Below are positions 26,079 to 35,050 of a stretch of 64,000 nucleotides of DNA, piece after piece. The position numbers and the translations under genes were made by a program. Location of the stretch: assembly GCF_037327425.1 (NCBI RefSeq), contig NZ_CP147846.1, positions 3,534,001 to 3,598,000 of the forward strand. The letters are read 5' to 3'. Below the pieces are notes generated by a model. That model worked only from the letters and a program-made list of their open reading frames with translations, was not told the origin of the DNA and ran no database searches. The stretch is from Rhodococcus sovatensis (lineage in GTDB: Bacteria > Actinomycetota > Actinomycetes > Mycobacteriales > Mycobacteriaceae). Numbering within the stretch: the stretch's first letter is position 1; each line of letters begins with the position of its first letter.

Positions 26079-27269
26079 CTACTTGATGATCTTCGTGACG
26101 CGACCGGCGCCGACGGTACGACCGCCTTCGCGGATTGCGAAACGCAGGCCCTCGTCCATGGCGACCGGCTGGATCAGCGTGACGGACATCTCGGTGTTGT
26201 CACCGGGCATGACCATCTCGGTGCCCTCGGGAAGGGTCACGACGCCCGTAACGTCCGTGGTACGGAAGTAGAACTGCGGGCGGTAGTTGTTGAAGAACGG
26301 CGTGTGGCGGCCGCCTTCGTCCTTGGACAGGATGTAAGCGTTGCCCTCGAACTCCGTGTGGGGAGTCGTGGTGCCCGGCTTGATGATGACCTGTCCACGC
26401 TCGACATCTTCACGCTTGATGCCACGAACGAGCAGACCGACGTTGTCGCCAGCCTGGCCCGAGTCGAGCAGCTTGCGGAACATCTCGATACCGGTGACCG
26501 TGGTCTTGGTCGAGCCGGGGCGGATGCCGACGATCTCGACCTCTTCGTTGACGTTGACCGAGCCGCGCTCGATACGTCCGGTCACAACCGTGCCACGACC
26601 GGTGATGGTGAAAACGTCCTCGACGGGCATGAGGAACGGCTTCTCCGTCTCGCGGACCGGGTCCGGGATGGAATCGTCGACGGCCTGCATGAGCTCGACA
26701 ACACTCTCGGCCCACTTCTCGTCGCCCTCGAGCGCCTTGAGTGCGGACACCTTGATGACCGGTGCGTCCTCGTCGAAGTCCTGCGCAGCGAGAAGCTCGC
26801 GGACCTCCATCTCGACGAGTTCGATGATCTCGTCGTCGTCGACCATGTCGGCCTTGTTGAGTGCAACGAGGATGTACGGCACGCCGACCTGCTTGGCGAG
26901 CAGAACATGCTCACGCGTCTGCGGCATCGGGCCGTCCGTAGCTGCCACGACCAGGATTGCGCCGTCCATCTGTGCCGCGCCGGTGATCATGTTCTTGATG
27001 TAGTCGGCGTGACCGGGGGCATCGACGTGCGCGTAGTGGCGCTTTTCCGTCTGGTACTCGACGTGGGAGATATTGATCGTGATACCACGAGCCTTCTCTT
27101 CCGGCGCCTTGTCGATCTCATCGAAGGCCGAAGCCTCGTTGAGGTCCGGGTACTTGTCGTGCAGAACCTTGGTGATTGCTGCAGTCAGCGTCGTCTTGCC
27201 GTGGTCAACGTGACCAATGGTCCCGATGTTGACGTGCGGCTTCGTCCGCTCGAACTTCGCCTTCGCCAC
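26079..27269 (-). CDS. tuf: Elongation factor Tu
   Basis: Delivers aminoacyl-tRNA to the ribosome as a GTPase. The 396-residue protein has G1 GHVDHGKTT (about residues 19-27), the switch I region RGITIN, G3 DAPGHADY, G4 NKAD, and C-terminal beta-barrel domains ending GGRTVGAGRVTKIIK. The GTG at 27269 (MAKAKFERTKPHVNIGTIG) has a GGAGGA ribosome-binding site and gives the standard length; upstream in-frame residues are not part of the protein. Last gene of the str operon, 123 bp after fusA. Confidence 0.99.
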   Translation of the reverse strand: MAKAKFERTKPHVNIGTIGHVDHGKTTLTAAITKVLHDKYPDLNEASAFDEIDKAPEEKARGITINISHVEYQTEKRHYAHVDAPGHADYIKNMITGAAQMDGAILVVAATDGPMPQTREHVLLAKQVGVPYILVALNKADMVDDDEIIELVEMEVRELLAAQDFDEDAPVIKVSALKALEGDEKWAESVVELMQAVDDSIPDPVRETEKPFLMPVEDVFTITGRGTVVTGRIERGSVNVNEEVEIVGIRPGSTKTTVTGIEMFRKLLDSGQAGDNVGLLVRGIKREDVERGQVIIKPGTTTPHTEFEGNAYILSKDEGGRHTPFFNNYRPQFYFRTTDVTGVVTLPEGTEMVMPGDNTEMSVTLIQPVAMDEGLRFAIREGGRTVGAGRVTKIIK

Positions 27270-27392
27270 TGTGTGTCCTCCTGGACTGTTGGTGCTTGCG
27301 TGAAATGCAGCAGTGCGGTTGTCTCGTACAGCTCTTGTGAACTGCATGGTCGTACGGTGTTTCAGATACAGCGTGTCCAGCTAGCAGAGAGA

Positions 27393-29495
27393 TTATTCTC
27401 CGGTCGCCTTCGCGATGATTTCCTTCGCGACGTTCGCGGGAACCTCGGCGTAGGAATCGAACACCATGGAGTAGTTAGCGCGGCCCTGAGTCTTCGACCG
27501 AAGGTCTCCGATGTAGCCGAACATCTCCGACAGCGGAACCAGTGCCTTGACGATACGGGCACCGCTGCGTTCCTCCATGGCCTGAATCTGACCACGGCGG
27601 GAGTTCAGGTCGCCGATGACCTCACCCATGTAATCCTCGGGCGTGATGACCTCGACGGCCATGACGGGTTCGAGAATGACGGGGCCGGCCTTGCGTGCGG
27701 CTTCCTTGAACGCTTGTGAGCCGGCGACCTTGAAGGCCATTTCCGACGAGTCGACGTCGTGGTACGCACCGTCGAGCAGTGTGACCTTGACGTTGACCAG
27801 GGGGTATCCGGCGAGGACGCCGTACTGCATGGCGTCCTGAGCTCCGGCGTCCACCGAAGGAATGTACTCCCTCGGCACACGACCGCCGCTGACCTTGTTC
27901 TCGAACTCGTAGGTAGCACCATCTTCGCCCTCGAAAGGCTCGAGCTTGATGATGACCTTCGCGAACTGGCCGGAGCCACCGGTCTGCTTCTTGTGCGTGT
28001 AGTCGTGCTTGTCGACCGTCTTGCGAATGGTCTCACGGTACGCAACCTGCGGCTTGCCGACGTTGGCCTCGACCTTGAACTCGCGACGCATACGGTCGAC
28101 GAGGATGTCGAGGTGCAGCTCGCCCATTCCGCCGATGACGGTCTGGCCGGTGTCCTCGTCCAGCTTCACCGAGAAGGTGGGATCCTCTTCGGCGAGCTTC
28201 TGGATAGCTGTTCCCAGCTTCTCCTGGTCGGACTTGGTCTTCGGCTCGATCGACACCTGGATGACCGGGTCCGGGAAGCTCATGGACTCGAGGATGATCT
28301 GGTTCTGCGGATCGCAGAGCGTGTCACCCGTCGTGGTGTCCTTGAGCCCGATCACGGCGTAGATGTGACCGGCAGACGCGGTCGCGATCGCGTTCTCCTT
28401 GTTGGAGTGCATCTGGAAAAGCTTGCCCAGACGCTCCTTCTTGCCCTTGGTCGAGTTGATGACCTGAGCGCCGGAGTCGACCTTGCCCGAATACACGCGG
28501 ACGTAGGTCAGCTTGCCGAAGAAGGGGTGCGTCGCAATCTTGAACGCAAGAGCCGCGAACGGCTCGTCTGCGGACGGCTTGCGAGTGATCTCCTTCTCCT
28601 CGTCGCCGACGGCGTGTCCGATGGTCTCGGCAACGTCGAGCGGGGACGGGAGGTAATCGATGACGGCGTCGAGCATGGGCTGAACGCCCTTGTTCTTGAA
28701 CGCGGAGCCACAGAGGATCGGGTACAGCTCACTGTTGACGGTCATCTTGCGGATGGCGCCCTTGATCTCGTCGATCGTGAGCTCTTCGCCGCCGAAGTGC
28801 TTCTCCAGAAGCGCCTCGTCGGATTCGGCCACGGTCTCGAGCAGCATGTTGCGGTACTCGTCTGCGCGCTCTTTGAGGTTTTCCGGGATCTCCTGGATCT
28901 CGTACTTCTCGCCGAGCTTGGTCTCGCCGCTCCACACGAGAGCCTTCATCTGCACGAGGTCGATAACGCCCTCGAACTCGTTCTCTGCGCCGATCGGCAG
29001 CTGGATGACCAGCGGCTTGGCGCCGAGACGATCGATGATGGTCTGCACGGTGTAGTAGAAGTCCGCGCCCAGTTTGTCCATCTTGTTGACGAAGCAGATA
29101 CGCGGAACGTCGTACTTGTCGGCCTGACGCCACACCTGCTCCGACTGCGGCTCGACACCCTCTTTGCCGTCGAACACGGCAACGGCGCCATCGAGCACGC
29201 GAAGCGAACGCTCGACCTCGACCGTGAAGTCGACGTGGCCGGGCGTATCGATGATGTTGATCTGGTTGTCGTTCCAGAAGCACGTCGTGGCAGCAGAGGT
29301 GATCGTGATGCCACGCTCCTGCTCCTGCTCCATCCAGTCCATGGTGGCTGCGCCATCGTGAACCTCACCGATCTTGTACGAGATACCGGTGTAGAAGAGG
29401 ATGCGTTCGGTAGTGGTGGTTTTACCAGCATCGATGTGGGCCATGATGCCGATGTTGCGGACCTTGTTGAGGTCGGTCAGCACGTCCTGTGCCAC
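27393..29495 (-). CDS. fusA: Elongation factor G
   Basis: GTPase driving ribosomal translocation and, with RRF, recycling. Motifs: MAHIDAGKTTTTERIL (G1, near residue 20), RGITITSAAT (switch I), IIDTPGHVDFT (G3), FVNKMDKLGAD (G4), and domain IV and V sequences up to GRANYSMVFDSYAEVPANVA. I use the GTG at 29495 (MAQDVLTDLNKVRN, 700 aa) because GGCGGG lies 9 nt upstream. An ATG three codons earlier at 29504 is too close to that site. Preceded by rpsG with a 121-bp gap. Confidence 0.98.
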   Translation of the reverse strand: MAQDVLTDLNKVRNIGIMAHIDAGKTTTTERILFYTGISYKIGEVHDGAATMDWMEQEQERGITITSAATTCFWNDNQINIIDTPGHVDFTVEVERSLRVLDGAVAVFDGKEGVEPQSEQVWRQADKYDVPRICFVNKMDKLGADFYYTVQTIIDRLGAKPLVIQLPIGAENEFEGVIDLVQMKALVWSGETKLGEKYEIQEIPENLKERADEYRNMLLETVAESDEALLEKHFGGEELTIDEIKGAIRKMTVNSELYPILCGSAFKNKGVQPMLDAVIDYLPSPLDVAETIGHAVGDEEKEITRKPSADEPFAALAFKIATHPFFGKLTYVRVYSGKVDSGAQVINSTKGKKERLGKLFQMHSNKENAIATASAGHIYAVIGLKDTTTGDTLCDPQNQIILESMSFPDPVIQVSIEPKTKSDQEKLGTAIQKLAEEDPTFSVKLDEDTGQTVIGGMGELHLDILVDRMRREFKVEANVGKPQVAYRETIRKTVDKHDYTHKKQTGGSGQFAKVIIKLEPFEGEDGATYEFENKVSGGRVPREYIPSVDAGAQDAMQYGVLAGYPLVNVKVTLLDGAYHDVDSSEMAFKVAGSQAFKEAARKAGPVILEPVMAVEVITPEDYMGEVIGDLNSRRGQIQAMEERSGARIVKALVPLSEMFGYIGDLRSKTQGRANYSMVFDSYAEVPANVAKEIIAKATGE

Positions 29496-29625
29496 GGAAT
29501 TCATCCCGCCTTGTAAGTCGAAGAAGTGGGACTGGTCCAGCTTTGATGGTGATCAGGCCGGTCCAGGTACTCGGTACAACGCCGAAAGGATACGGAAAGT
29601 TTCGCCGCATCCTTCCGGCCGTAAG

Positions 29626-30096
29626 TCACCAGCGGTAGTGCGCGAACGCCTTGTTGGCTTCCGCCATCTTGTGGGTGTCCTCGCGACGCTTCACAGCGGC
29701 ACCGAGGCCGTTGCTGGCGTCGAGCAACTCGTTGGCCAGACGCTCGACCATGGTCTTCTCACGACGAGCGCGCGAGAACGTGACCAGCCAGCGCAGTGCC
29801 AGCGTGGTGGAACGGCCGGGACGAACCTCGACGGGCACCTGGTAGGTGGCGCCACCGACGCGACGGCTGCGAACCTCGAGGGCCGGCTTGACGTTGTCGA
29901 GTGCACGCTTGAGCGTGACGACGGGGTCGGTGCCGGTCTTCTCGCGAGCCTGCTCGAGAGCCTGGTAGACGATGCGCTCGGCGGTCGACTTCTTGCCGTC
30001 GAGAAGGATCTTGTTGACGAGCTGCGTGACCAACGGGGATCCGTAGACCGGGTCGTTGATCAGCGGCCGCTTGGGTGCTGGGCCCTTGCGTGGCAT
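29626..30096 (-). CDS. rpsG: 30S ribosomal protein S7
   Basis: Primary 16S rRNA-binding protein nucleating assembly of the 30S head, near the E and P sites. The 156-residue protein MPRKGPAPKRPLINDPVYGS ... EVRSRRVGGATYQVPVEVRP ... KREDTHKMAEANKAFAHYRW is a typical full-length S7. Its ATG shares one base with the rpsL stop (TAATG), so translation is coupled. S7 often represses its own operon elsewhere; no S7-site mimic is visible here. Confidence 0.99.
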   Translation of the reverse strand: MPRKGPAPKRPLINDPVYGSPLVTQLVNKILLDGKKSTAERIVYQALEQAREKTGTDPVVTLKRALDNVKPALEVRSRRVGGATYQVPVEVRPGRSTTLALRWLVTFSRARREKTMVERLANELLDASNGLGAAVKRREDTHKMAEANKAFAHYRW

Positions 30097-30470
30097 TAGC
30101 TCTTCTCCTTCTTGGCGCCGTAGCGGCTGCGAGCCTGCTTGCGGTTCTTGACACCCTGGGTGTCGAGCGAGCCGCGAATGATCTTGTAACGCACACCCGG
30201 GAGGTCCTTCACACGACCACCGCGAACGAGCACCATGGAGTGCTCCTGCAGGTTGTGGCCCTCACCGGGGATGTAGGCGGTGACCTCTACCGAGCTGGTC
30301 AAGCGCACACGCGCGACCTTACGCAGAGCAGAGTTCGGCTTCTTCGGAGTGGTGGTGTACACGCGAGTGCACACACCACGGCGCTGGGGACTGCCCTTGA
30401 GGGCAGCGGTCTTCAGCTTCGCAACCTTGTCGGTGCGACCCTTGCGGACCAGCTGGTTGATAGTTGGCAT
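30096..30470 (-). CDS. rpsL: 30S ribosomal protein S12
   Basis: Decoding-centre protein. The 124-residue sequence MPTINQLVRKGRTDKVAKLK contains TTTPKKPNSALRKVARV and GGRVKDLPGVRYKIIRG, in which the two lysines that mutate in streptomycin-resistant strains (Lys43 and Lys88 by the usual numbering) are both present. The allele is therefore wild-type, drug-sensitive in form. First gene of the str operon, behind a leader of roughly 250 nt. Confidence 0.99.
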   Translation of the reverse strand: MPTINQLVRKGRTDKVAKLKTAALKGSPQRRGVCTRVYTTTPKKPNSALRKVARVRLTSSVEVTAYIPGEGHNLQEHSMVLVRGGRVKDLPGVRYKIIRGSLDTQGVKNRKQARSRYGAKKEKS

Positions 30471-30727
30471 GAACCGGCTTTCTTCGTGTCGCGAGTCTCT
30501 ACTTGAAAAAGACTTCAGGGATCTAGCAGTTGGAGCAAGAGAACACTGCTCCTCACCCGGTACTGCTGCTGCTCCAGTACTTCTACCGCGGGTCTCTTGC
30601 ACCCCGCGGTCGGGTGTGTCGCATACCCCCACACGGCAGCCGAAACGCACGCTCGAAACTGAACATGAGCACGGCTGTACCTCGCATAGGCACACAGACG
30701 GTCCGGCCAGGCCGGACACGACCCATA

Positions 30728-30757
30728 ACGATACCCGGCGGCGCGGCCTCGGGTCAA
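30728..30757 (-). promoter_or_regulatory. Putative str operon promoter
   Basis: Read on the minus strand, TTGACC (30752-30757) and TATCGT (30728-30733) are separated by 18 bp, close to the sigma-A consensus. The start would be near 30720, leaving a leader of about 250 nt before rpsL. The 303-bp gap contains no other gene. Confidence 0.5.
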
Positions 30758-30773
30758 AACGGTATCGGTTGTG

Positions 30774-31292
30774 CTATCGACTGAGGTTGATCGTCAGATC
30801 CATCAACGTCGTCGCCGCCGCGCACGGATCGGTGGATCCCGAACCAGGCAGGTACTGCACCCACCACCCGACGACGCCGGAGTCCGGCGACCCTGCGGTC
30901 ACCCCGCAGGACCCGGGGTCGTTCGGCGGCTGGGAGCGAATCGCCTTGCGGCCCTGCACCGTAATGTCCTCCACCGAGTACATCATCTTCTCGTTCGCGT
31001 CCCGTTCCGAGTCCAGCGAACCGTTCTCGAACCAGTTGAAAGTCACCTTCACGATCCCGTTCGGCCCTGCCACGTCCCACCTGCAGATGGCCCCGAAGAA
31101 GCCGCGCTGAATGGCGTCGCCACCCACGGTTTCGGCAATGCGGTCGTCTGCGACGGCGTCGCACTCGGTAAGGAGATCCGTGAACGCGGAGTCTGTGCCA
31201 CTGCCGAACGGCTGAGCGGTGGGAGTGCCTTCGACGGTGGTACTGCAGCCGGCAAGTAATACGACACCGAGAGCAACGAATGCGCGTTTCAT
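30774..31292 (-). CDS. DUF3558 lipoprotein, first of a tandem pair
   Basis: A 172-residue secreted lipoprotein. The signal MKRAFVALGVVLLAGCSTT has lipobox LAGC. The DUF3558 domain follows, with Cys in LLTECDAVADD, AICRWDV, SCGVTAGSP and DPCAAATTLMDLTINLS that probably form disulfides. DUF3558 proteins are actinobacterial surface lipoproteins of unknown function. It overlaps the neighbouring DUF3558 gene by 4 nt. Confidence 0.85.
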   Translation of the reverse strand: MKRAFVALGVVLLAGCSTTVEGTPTAQPFGSGTDSAFTDLLTECDAVADDRIAETVGGDAIQRGFFGAICRWDVAGPNGIVKVTFNWFENGSLDSERDANEKMMYSVEDITVQGRKAIRSQPPNDPGSCGVTAGSPDSGVVGWWVQYLPGSGSTDPCAAATTLMDLTINLSR

Positions 31293-31804
31293 TGCGTTCG
31301 CTCGATGGTCAGTTCGGCGAGTTGCTGCGCAACGCCGCAGGGGTCGGCCGTCGGCGGTTGATCACCGTAGGTGACAGACCAATGCATGAAATCCTTCCCG
31401 AACTCCACGCCCACCTCGCACAAGTAGTTGTCGGTGGCTGCAGAGAAGCCCGGGTGCCCGTCGATCTCGATGTCGTCGGCAGGTCGGCCGATGAGTTCCG
31501 AGCCCGAGCGTTCCCGGCCGATGGGACTGCCCCGGTACCACGAGAAGCTGACCGACGGCCCGGCGAACCCGCTCACCTCCCACTCGCACCCGACGGAGTT
31601 GCGGGTGATCATCGTGAAGGCCCCGACCGCGAAGGTGCTGCGGACTTCCTCGTCGTCCACTGATCCGCACTGGCCGAAGAACGGGCCCGCGGCACCGGGA
31701 TTCGCGGTGGTGGAATCCTGGCTGGACGACGGCTCGTCGCGGCCCCCGCACCCCGCGAGCAGGAGGCTGCAGGCCACCACTCCGAGAATCACTGGTGCGC
31801 GCAT
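31289..31804 (-). CDS. DUF3558 lipoprotein, second of a tandem pair
   Basis: A 171-residue lipoprotein from the ATG at 31804: MRAPVILGVVACSLLLAGCG, with lipobox LAGC. Family features match its partner: FFGQCGSVDDEEV, VGCEWEVSG, NYLCEVGVEFG and TADPCGVAQQLAELTIE. Its stop overlaps the next DUF3558 start (ATGA), so the pair is co-translated, which suggests a paired or heteromeric surface role. The ORF extends upstream to 31870, but that part precedes the signal peptide. Confidence 0.85.
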   Translation of the reverse strand: MRAPVILGVVACSLLLAGCGGRDEPSSSQDSTTANPGAAGPFFGQCGSVDDEEVRSTFAVGAFTMITRNSVGCEWEVSGFAGPSVSFSWYRGSPIGRERSGSELIGRPADDIEIDGHPGFSAATDNYLCEVGVEFGKDFMHWSVTYGDQPPTADPCGVAQQLAELTIERTQ

Positions 31805-31837
31805 GTCCTGGACAGTACTCGAGACCACCGACTCCGT

Positions 31838-31902
31838 CGTAGTGGCACGATTGGGTGCACGGGAATGCACTTAACCGTGCCACTGGGGGCGGAGCCGCCG
31901 CC
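31838..31902. repeat. Dispersed hairpin repeat, copy 3
   Basis: TAGTGGCACGATTGGGTGCAC ... CGTGCCACTG followed by GGGGCGGAGCCGCC. The inner GTGCAC/GTGCAC-like halves and the outer arms pair as in the other copies. It lies upstream of the DUF3558 pair and just beyond the end of the ABM-domain gene. Confidence 0.8.
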
Positions 31903-31919
31903 CTCGCCCACACAGCCTG

Positions 31920-32903
31920 TCAGTCGAAATAGTCCCAGAACTGCAGCCACTTGATCGACGCGAACAGCGTCAGCGTGACGCCATAGACAACCACCACCAC
32001 CAACGCTCCGACGATGCTGACCCTGCGCGGGGCGCCGTCGATCGGGTCGAGCCAGCGCCTGAACCACCCCGTGACGGCAGGCATGAAGAAGTACGTCATC
32101 AGGCCGACGCTGAGGATCTGACTGAGCCACATCGACAGCCACGGCGGCGAACCGACGTCATCGAGCAACGGCCCGACGAACCGGGACAGCGTCATCACCG
32201 TCGGATAGAGCACGAGGAGCACGAGCATCGCCGTCTTCCAGTCCGGCGTCACCTGCGTCTTGCCATCCTCGACGCGGACGATGGAACCGAACGGAGTGCT
32301 GTGCGTGATCACCGAGAAGTCGCCGGTGAGCTGTTTGCGAAGTTCCGGTAGCGCGGCACTTCGGACGTCGGACTGCATCCACGCAGACAGCTGCCGGTCC
32401 GTACGGAACCGCAGCACCGACAACCACCTCGACGCGGAATCACCGAGCACCTCGTCGCTCGGTCGTCCTGGACCGAGGAGTACCGCACCTTCGAATCCGG
32501 AGAATCCCGCGCTGAGATCGACAAGCTCCTGCTGACTGCGCAGGAACTCGTCCTGCCTGCCATTCGCGACGTCGTGCGCGATGATCCCGACGCCGGTCGA
32601 CGGCGCACTTCCTTCGATGACGACGAGGTCGGTGCTGATCCGGTGATGGCCTTGCGCGTCACCCTGGTGGAGCAGACCAGCGCGCTCCGGGCTGTCGAGC
32701 CAGGCATGCAGGTGCTCCTCGGAGTCGAACGACACAGCCGCCGCCCACTCGAAGTTGGTCGTGTCGGGGTGCGATACGAGCGCGCTGTCGAAGCCGGGGG
32801 CACGCTCGGCGGCCGCTTGTAGCTCGGCTGCCCAAGCAGCGAACGCCTCACGGGAATCTTCGCGGTGGAAGATGCTGACCGCGGTGGCCGGTGCGGTCAG
32901 CAT
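31920..32903 (-). CDS. Membrane protein with two antibiotic-biosynthesis-monooxygenase (ABM) domains
   Basis: A 327-residue protein with two ferredoxin-like ABM domains (residues about 5-100, VSIFHREDSREAFAAWAAELQAAAERAPGF..., and 105-205, VGIIAHDVANGRQDEFLRSQQELVDLSAGF...), then three transmembrane helices (AMLVLLVLYPTVMTLSRFVG, LSQILSVGLMTYFFMPAVTGW, VSIVGALVVVVVYGVTLTLF). The soluble part may bind haem or small aromatics as single ABM proteins do; this is inference. The ATG at 32903 overlaps the guanine deaminase stop by one base (TGATG), so they are co-translated. Confidence 0.8.
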   Translation of the reverse strand: MLTAPATAVSIFHREDSREAFAAWAAELQAAAERAPGFDSALVSHPDTTNFEWAAAVSFDSEEHLHAWLDSPERAGLLHQGDAQGHHRISTDLVVIEGSAPSTGVGIIAHDVANGRQDEFLRSQQELVDLSAGFSGFEGAVLLGPGRPSDEVLGDSASRWLSVLRFRTDRQLSAWMQSDVRSAALPELRKQLTGDFSVITHSTPFGSIVRVEDGKTQVTPDWKTAMLVLLVLYPTVMTLSRFVGPLLDDVGSPPWLSMWLSQILSVGLMTYFFMPAVTGWFRRWLDPIDGAPRRVSIVGALVVVVVYGVTLTLFASIKWLQFWDYFD

Positions 32904-34300
32904 CAGACTGCGTCGATGCGTCGACCCTGCACGTATACCTCGGTGATCGCAGGTTCTCGCATCGCCATCAGCAGTGCGAACAGCGTCTGGTCTCGTGCCA
33001 TGTCCGGTTCCTCCGATCGAACTCCGCGGTCGATCAATCCACCGAGAGGTGGCCATGCAGCAGGGTCGACGACGATGAAGTCGGCTTCCTTGCCGTGATC
33101 GAAGTTGCCGATGCGGTCTTCCATGTCGAGTGCACGAGCCCCCGCCAGGGTGCCGGTGAACAGCAGCTCGGCCGGATGGATCGACACACCGTCGTCGCCC
33201 GCCTCGGAAATATGCACCTTGAAGGCGTCGCCGAGCACTCGTGTCAGAAGGAACTCGTCACCGCCGCCGTAGTCCGAGCCGATGGCGATGTTCACACCGG
33301 ACGCCACGGTCCTCTTCCACGGCATGGTGCCCGAGCCGAGAAATTGCTGCGACGTCGGGCAGTGCGAGATCGACGTGCCGGTCTCGGCCATGCGGGCCAA
33401 TTCGACGTCCTGACAGTGGACCGAGTGGGCGAGGATGCTTCGTTTGCCGAGGAAGCTCTTTCCGCCGACCTTCGAGCCGGGGAGGAACCTTCCGTCGTAG
33501 GTGTCGAGGTACGAATCGACCTGATAGGTCTCCTTGGTCGTCGCAACTTCGCCTGTCCCGGGGCGATCGTTCTCGTTGAGATGGCTGTGGAAGTACACGC
33601 CGCGACCGCGCACGGAGTCGTAGAGATCGCCGAGATTCCTCAGCGTCTCCGTCGTCACCGACAGGGAAAACCGCGGTACGACGGCAACGTGCAACTTCGC
33701 GGTCGCGACGTCGCCGGTGTCGGCCGCATGCCACTTCTCGATCTCTTCCGATACGAGGCGAACCGCGTCCTCTTCGCTTGTGATCAGCGCCTGGGCGGAG
33801 TCGGGCCCGGTGGTCTGGACTCCGCGGCCACTGACGACGCGCAATCCACGTCGTCGAGTCTCCTCGAACAACGAATCCTGCGCGTGTGGGAACGCAGATC
33901 CGAACACCATCGCCTGCGTGGTTCCAGCCGCAATCCGGCGGTCACAGAACGCGACTGCAGCGTCTGCAGCGAACTGTGGATCCGCCAGCATCGATTCCGA
34001 CGGGAAGATGCACGCGTTCAGCCACTCGAGTAGCTGCCCGCCGCCATAGGCGTCGCCGACGAACGTCTGCGGGAAATGAACGTGCGTGTCGATGAATCCG
34101 GGGAGCAGAAAGCCCGGTCGATGGTCGACGACGATGCCGCTGTCCGGGGGAACACGGTCGAAGTCACCCACGTAGACGACTACGCCGTCATCGTCGACGA
34201 CGAGCGCGCCGTCCGGGATCGAGACCAAGGCATCGGCGGCCCCGTCGACTGTCGGCGAACCTGCGATGTGGAAAACATGTCCCCGGTGTACCCGGCTCAC
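32903..34300 (-). CDS. guaD: Guanine deaminase
   Basis: Hydrolyses guanine to xanthine and ammonia. About 465 residues from a GTG at 34300. Amidohydrolase metal ligands are all present: PGFIDTHVHFPQT (near residue 72), FHSHLNEND, AHSVHCQDVE and GSDYGGGDEFLL, with the substrate-contact SHCPTSQQFLGSG. The start is uncertain: the frame remains open upstream, and imperfect 16-bp repeats (AGCTCAACTGCTGTACC-like) flank this point at about 34294-34336. Downstream of the TetR gene on the same strand with an 85-bp gap. Confidence 0.9.
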   Translation of the reverse strand: MSRVHRGHVFHIAGSPTVDGAADALVSIPDGALVVDDDGVVVYVGDFDRVPPDSGIVVDHRPGFLLPGFIDTHVHFPQTFVGDAYGGGQLLEWLNACIFPSESMLADPQFAADAAVAFCDRRIAAGTTQAMVFGSAFPHAQDSLFEETRRRGLRVVSGRGVQTTGPDSAQALITSEEDAVRLVSEEIEKWHAADTGDVATAKLHVAVVPRFSLSVTTETLRNLGDLYDSVRGRGVYFHSHLNENDRPGTGEVATTKETYQVDSYLDTYDGRFLPGSKVGGKSFLGKRSILAHSVHCQDVELARMAETGTSISHCPTSQQFLGSGTMPWKRTVASGVNIAIGSDYGGGDEFLLTRVLGDAFKVHISEAGDDGVSIHPAELLFTGTLAGARALDMEDRIGNFDHGKEADFIVVDPAAWPPLGGLIDRGVRSEEPDMARDQTLFALLMAMREPAITEVYVQGRRIDAV

Positions 34301-34385
34301 TGCTGTACCCAGCTCAACTGCTGTACCTGACTCACGCTCAGAGCGAACCACGAGCCTGACGTTCGCGCTCGCCGAAGCTGTCAAT

Positions 34386-35015
34386 TCATCCGCTTGCCGC
34401 GGCGATCTCACCCTTGTTCATCTTCAGGCTCGAATCGAGCACACCTGCCCACGCCCGCACGATCTCTCCGCGCCTGCGAGAGTCGTCGCTCAGCACGTCC
34501 GCGAGCCCGAGGCCGCGGGCCAAGTCGAGGGTGGCCTGCACCAGCCGGTGGGTCTGCGGGTCACGATCGTCGACGCCCAGATGCTCGACGGCCATTCGGT
34601 GTGCGACCCGGCCGAACTTGTCCTCGAGCGGAAGCACACGTGCACGCATTTCCGGATCCGCCGCCGCTGCCGTCCATACTTGTAGCGCGGCCTTGAACAC
34701 TGGACCTGTGTAGTACTCGACGAGCCGTTCGACGACCGCTTCCGTCCTCGCCAGCCCTGGTGGCAACGCTGTGGACTCGCGGCGGGCGTCGTCCATCCTG
34801 GTGTCGAACATGTAATCGAGCGCAGCGGTGATCAGATCCTCGCGTGTCGGAAAGTGGTGCTGTGTCGCGCCGCGCGACACACCGGCCTTCTCGGCGACGA
34901 CCCCGACGGTCGTCGCACTCCATCCTTGATCGGCGAGCGAGGCAATGGTTGCTTCGAGCAGCCGCAAGCGCGTGGCCCTGCTCCGGTCCTGCTTGGGTTC
35001 ACGCGCCGTCACCAT
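34386..35015 (-). CDS. TetR family transcriptional regulator
   Basis: A 209-residue regulator. The N-terminal helix-turn-helix is LLEATIASLADQGWSATTVGVVAEKAGVSRGATQHHFPTREDLI (about residues 19-62), followed by a ligand-binding helical domain. It is the last gene of the acyl-CoA operon, 36 nt after the enoyl-CoA hydratase start side, so it is probably a local repressor sensing an acyl-CoA or related intermediate. The perfect palindrome upstream of the operon's first gene (44182-44197) is the likely operator. Confidence 0.9.
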   Translation of the reverse strand: MVTAREPKQDRSRATRLRLLEATIASLADQGWSATTVGVVAEKAGVSRGATQHHFPTREDLITAALDYMFDTRMDDARRESTALPPGLARTEAVVERLVEYYTGPVFKAALQVWTAAAADPEMRARVLPLEDKFGRVAHRMAVEHLGVDDRDPQTHRLVQATLDLARGLGLADVLSDDSRRRGEIVRAWAGVLDSSLKMNKGEIAAASG

Positions 35016-35050
35016 CTGCTACTTCACTCCCGACTCCGTATCGCAAAAAT

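Noticed and set aside
27759..29516. Long open frame on the plus strand opposite fusA (and similar frames opposite tuf and accA2)
   Set aside because: Codon-bias shadows of highly expressed high-GC genes; Leu/Val/Asp-rich with no domain, start or ribosome-binding evidence.
30096..30470. Streptomycin resistance allele of rpsL
   Set aside because: Both resistance-associated positions still encode Lys (PKKPNS and GRVKDLP).
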